24,755 nucleotides of DNA, taken from positions 1-24,755 of the forward strand of contig CAYLPJ010000075.1 of NCBI GenBank assembly GCA_964385465.1, given 5' to 3'. The number at the start of each line of letters is the position of its first letter. Within the stretch, counting starts at the first letter, position 1. This document shows, one piece after another, positions 23,525-24,755 of this stretch. The DNA comes from CAYLPJ01 sp964385465 (lineage in GTDB: Bacteria; Planctomycetota; Phycisphaerae; SM23-33). A model generated the notes under the pieces. The model did not search any database, was not told where the DNA came from, and worked only from the letters and a program-made list of their open reading frames with translations. Both the position numbers and the translations under genes were made by a program.

Positions 23525-24499
23525 ATGGCACGCACGTGGACACGACGCGAACTGCTGCTCCGGGCCACCGCGGCCGGGGCCGCGATGGGAGCCGCCATGA
23601 CCGAATCCGCCACCGCCAGGGACGCCTCCGGCAAGCCGTCCGCCGGGCGCAAGGCACTCATCCTCGGGCGCGTCGACGCCAAAGGCTGCGACGCCCTCGC
23701 AGGGGCGGGCTTCGACGGCATCGAGTGCGGGGCCTGGTCGGCCTCGCCCAAGGACGCCGAGGCCGCACGCAAGACCGCCGAGAAGGCCGGGCTGAAAATC
23801 CACTCCGTCCTCCGCGGCTGGACCAACTTCAACAAGCCCGACGTCTTCGAGAAGGACGTCGAGTCGGTGAAGAAGGCCCTCGATGCCACGGCCGCCTACG
23901 GCGGCGGGGCCGTCCTGCTCGTCCCCTGCCGGATCGGCGGCAAGATGCCCAAGCCGTGGCAGTACGACTACGCCTTCGACGAGAAGACCTGCCGCGTCAC
24001 CAAGGTGGCCTCCGGCGACAACGAGCCCTACGCCGCCTACATCGAGGCCCACAACGCCGCCACCGACGCCAGCCGCAAGGCCTTGGAGAAGCTCATCCCC
24101 GCCGCCGAGAAGGCCGGCGTCGTCATCGCCGTCGAGAACGTCTGGAACAACCTGTGGGTCAAGCCGGCGCTGTTCGCGGCCTTCGTGGAATCGTTCGACA
24201 GCAAGTGGGTCCAGGCGTATTTCGACATCGGCAACCACGTCAAGTACGCCCCGCCGCAGGAGTGGATCGCCGCCTTGGGCACGCGGATCAGCCGCTGCCA
24301 CGTCAAGGACTTCAAGCTCAACCCCGACGGGCACGGCGGGAAGTTCGTCAACATCCGCGACGGCAGCGTCGACTGGCCGGCGACGATGAAAGCGCTCGAC
24401 AAGGTCGGTTACCACGGCTGGATGACCATCGAGGGCAGCGGCAAGCTGTCGATGGAAGAGCGCGGCAAGCGCCTGGACCTGATCCTGGCGGGCAAGTAG
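23525..24499 (+). CDS. Tat-exported TIM-barrel sugar phosphate isomerase/epimerase-like protein
   Basis: A 324-residue AP-endonuclease-2/xylose-isomerase-like barrel. The N-terminus RTWTRRELLLRATAAGAA is a twin-arginine signal, so it should act outside the cytoplasm, as many planctomycete relatives do. The metal-binding set expected for this family is present: E204 (AVENVWNN), D234 (YFDIGNH), H259 (RCHVKDF) and E303 (TIEGSG). The reaction may be sugar epimerisation, isomerisation or a retro-aldol step on oxidised sugars; sequence does not decide. AAGGAG lies 7 nt before the ATG at 23525. It faces the secreted PQQ propeller gene, and both probably take part in extracytoplasmic carbohydrate handling. 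Confidence 0.92.
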   Translation: MARTWTRRELLLRATAAGAAMGAAMTESATARDASGKPSAGRKALILGRVDAKGCDALAGAGFDGIECGAWSASPKDAEAARKTAEKAGLKIHSVLRGWTNFNKPDVFEKDVESVKKALDATAAYGGGAVLLVPCRIGGKMPKPWQYDYAFDEKTCRVTKVASGDNEPYAAYIEAHNAATDASRKALEKLIPAAEKAGVVIAVENVWNNLWVKPALFAAFVESFDSKWVQAYFDIGNHVKYAPPQEWIAALGTRISRCHVKDFKLNPDGHGGKFVNIRDGSVDWPATMKALDKVGYHGWMTIEGSGKLSMEERGKRLDLILAGK

Positions 24500-24548
24500 C
24501 CCCCCTGCCACGGATTCGCCGGCCTCCAAGGTACCCCCGCAAACAGCC

Positions 24549-24564
24549 CGGGGCCCAAGCCCCG
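24549..24564 (+). terminator. Hairpin after the TIM-barrel gene
   Basis: CGGGGC (24549-24554) pairs with GCCCCG (24559-24564) around CCAA, 50 nt past the stop. No T-tract. Confidence 0.4.
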
Positions 24565-24609
24565 TGGGCCCGTGGCCCCGCCTCCGCGCCGCCCCTCCGC
24601 GCCGCCCGC

Positions 24610-24755
24610 GAAAGCGGCGTCGTTGCCGCCGCACTCCACAGGGCGCGTAGCGAGGTCTGGAGGGCGTAGGCCGCGGCGGCGGGTTCCTCGCCGACGGCGG
24701 GCCCTTACACACCCCGGCCGTCGCGGCAAGCGTGCAGACGGCGGCCGCGAAGGCG
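24610..24755. repeat. Rearranged copy of the left-end repeat element
   Basis: The core found at 19-44 and 181-206 recurs in the same orientation at about 24612-24640 (AGCGGCGTCGTTGCCGCCGC, then ACTCCAC). From about 24661 the sequence matches the same element inverted. Read on the minus strand it gives CACGCTTGCCGCGAC, then GTGTAAG, then CCGTCGGCGAGGAACCCGCC, then GCCGCGGCC. This inverted part follows the order seen across the join of copies two and three at 286-360. The window ends inside it. Confidence 0.85.

Overview
The window is about 24.8 kb of very GC-rich bacterial DNA. It holds 18 intact protein genes, one interrupted gene, one possible six-codon leader ORF, and no tRNA, rRNA or CRISPR. 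Several features point to a member of the Planctomycetota, probably the Phycisphaerae side. These are a Tat-exported sulfatase with a C-terminal lectin-like domain, a Tat-exported sugar-isomerase-like TIM barrel, a secreted PQQ-type propeller beginning 'ENWPQFHGPD', a Porin_5-like outer-membrane protein, and a gamma-alpha fused 2-oxoacid:ferredoxin oxidoreductase. The taxonomic call is inference from gene style, not from a marker gene.

Layout. Positions 1-400 carry two near-identical 162-bp tandem repeats and a deleted third copy; rearranged pieces of the same element return at 24610-24755. Next on the minus strand come a CHASE4-like/GGDEF/HD-GYP c-di-GMP protein (525-2843) and a NarL-type response regulator whose frame is broken by one amber codon (3091-3738). 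A HAD phosphatase (+), a GT4 glycosyltransferase (-) and the lipid II flippase MurJ (+) follow. The plus strand continues with quinolinate synthase, a CBS-pair protein, a degenerate receiver, LeuD and a YggU/DUF167 protein. The korA-korB pair runs on the minus strand, divergent from miaB. A two-gene signalling operon (degenerate receiver with acidic Pro-rich tail, then a diguanylate cyclase) is convergent with a porin gene. The last third is export-oriented: sulfatase, metallo-beta-lactamase-fold hydrolase and PQQ propeller on the minus strand, with a divergent TIM-barrel protein on the plus strand.

Functionally the window mixes housekeeping (NAD, leucine, tRNA modification, lipid II export, ferredoxin-linked carbon metabolism), signalling (two GGDEF proteins, one also HD-GYP, plus three receiver-like proteins, two of them degenerate) and a secreted polymer-degradation/uptake set. 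Promoters of the form TTGNNN-17-TANNATG recur. At several genes the -10 box lies only 5-9 nt before the ATG, with no ribosome binding site, suggesting leaderless mRNAs.

The observations most worth a second look are the amber codon between the two domains of the response regulator together with a 7-2-7 palindrome at its promoter, the modular repeat element at both ends of the window, the leaderless six-codon ORF coupled to miaB, and the receiver-tail/diguanylate cyclase pair. I did not find a clear new multi-gene defence or biosynthetic system.
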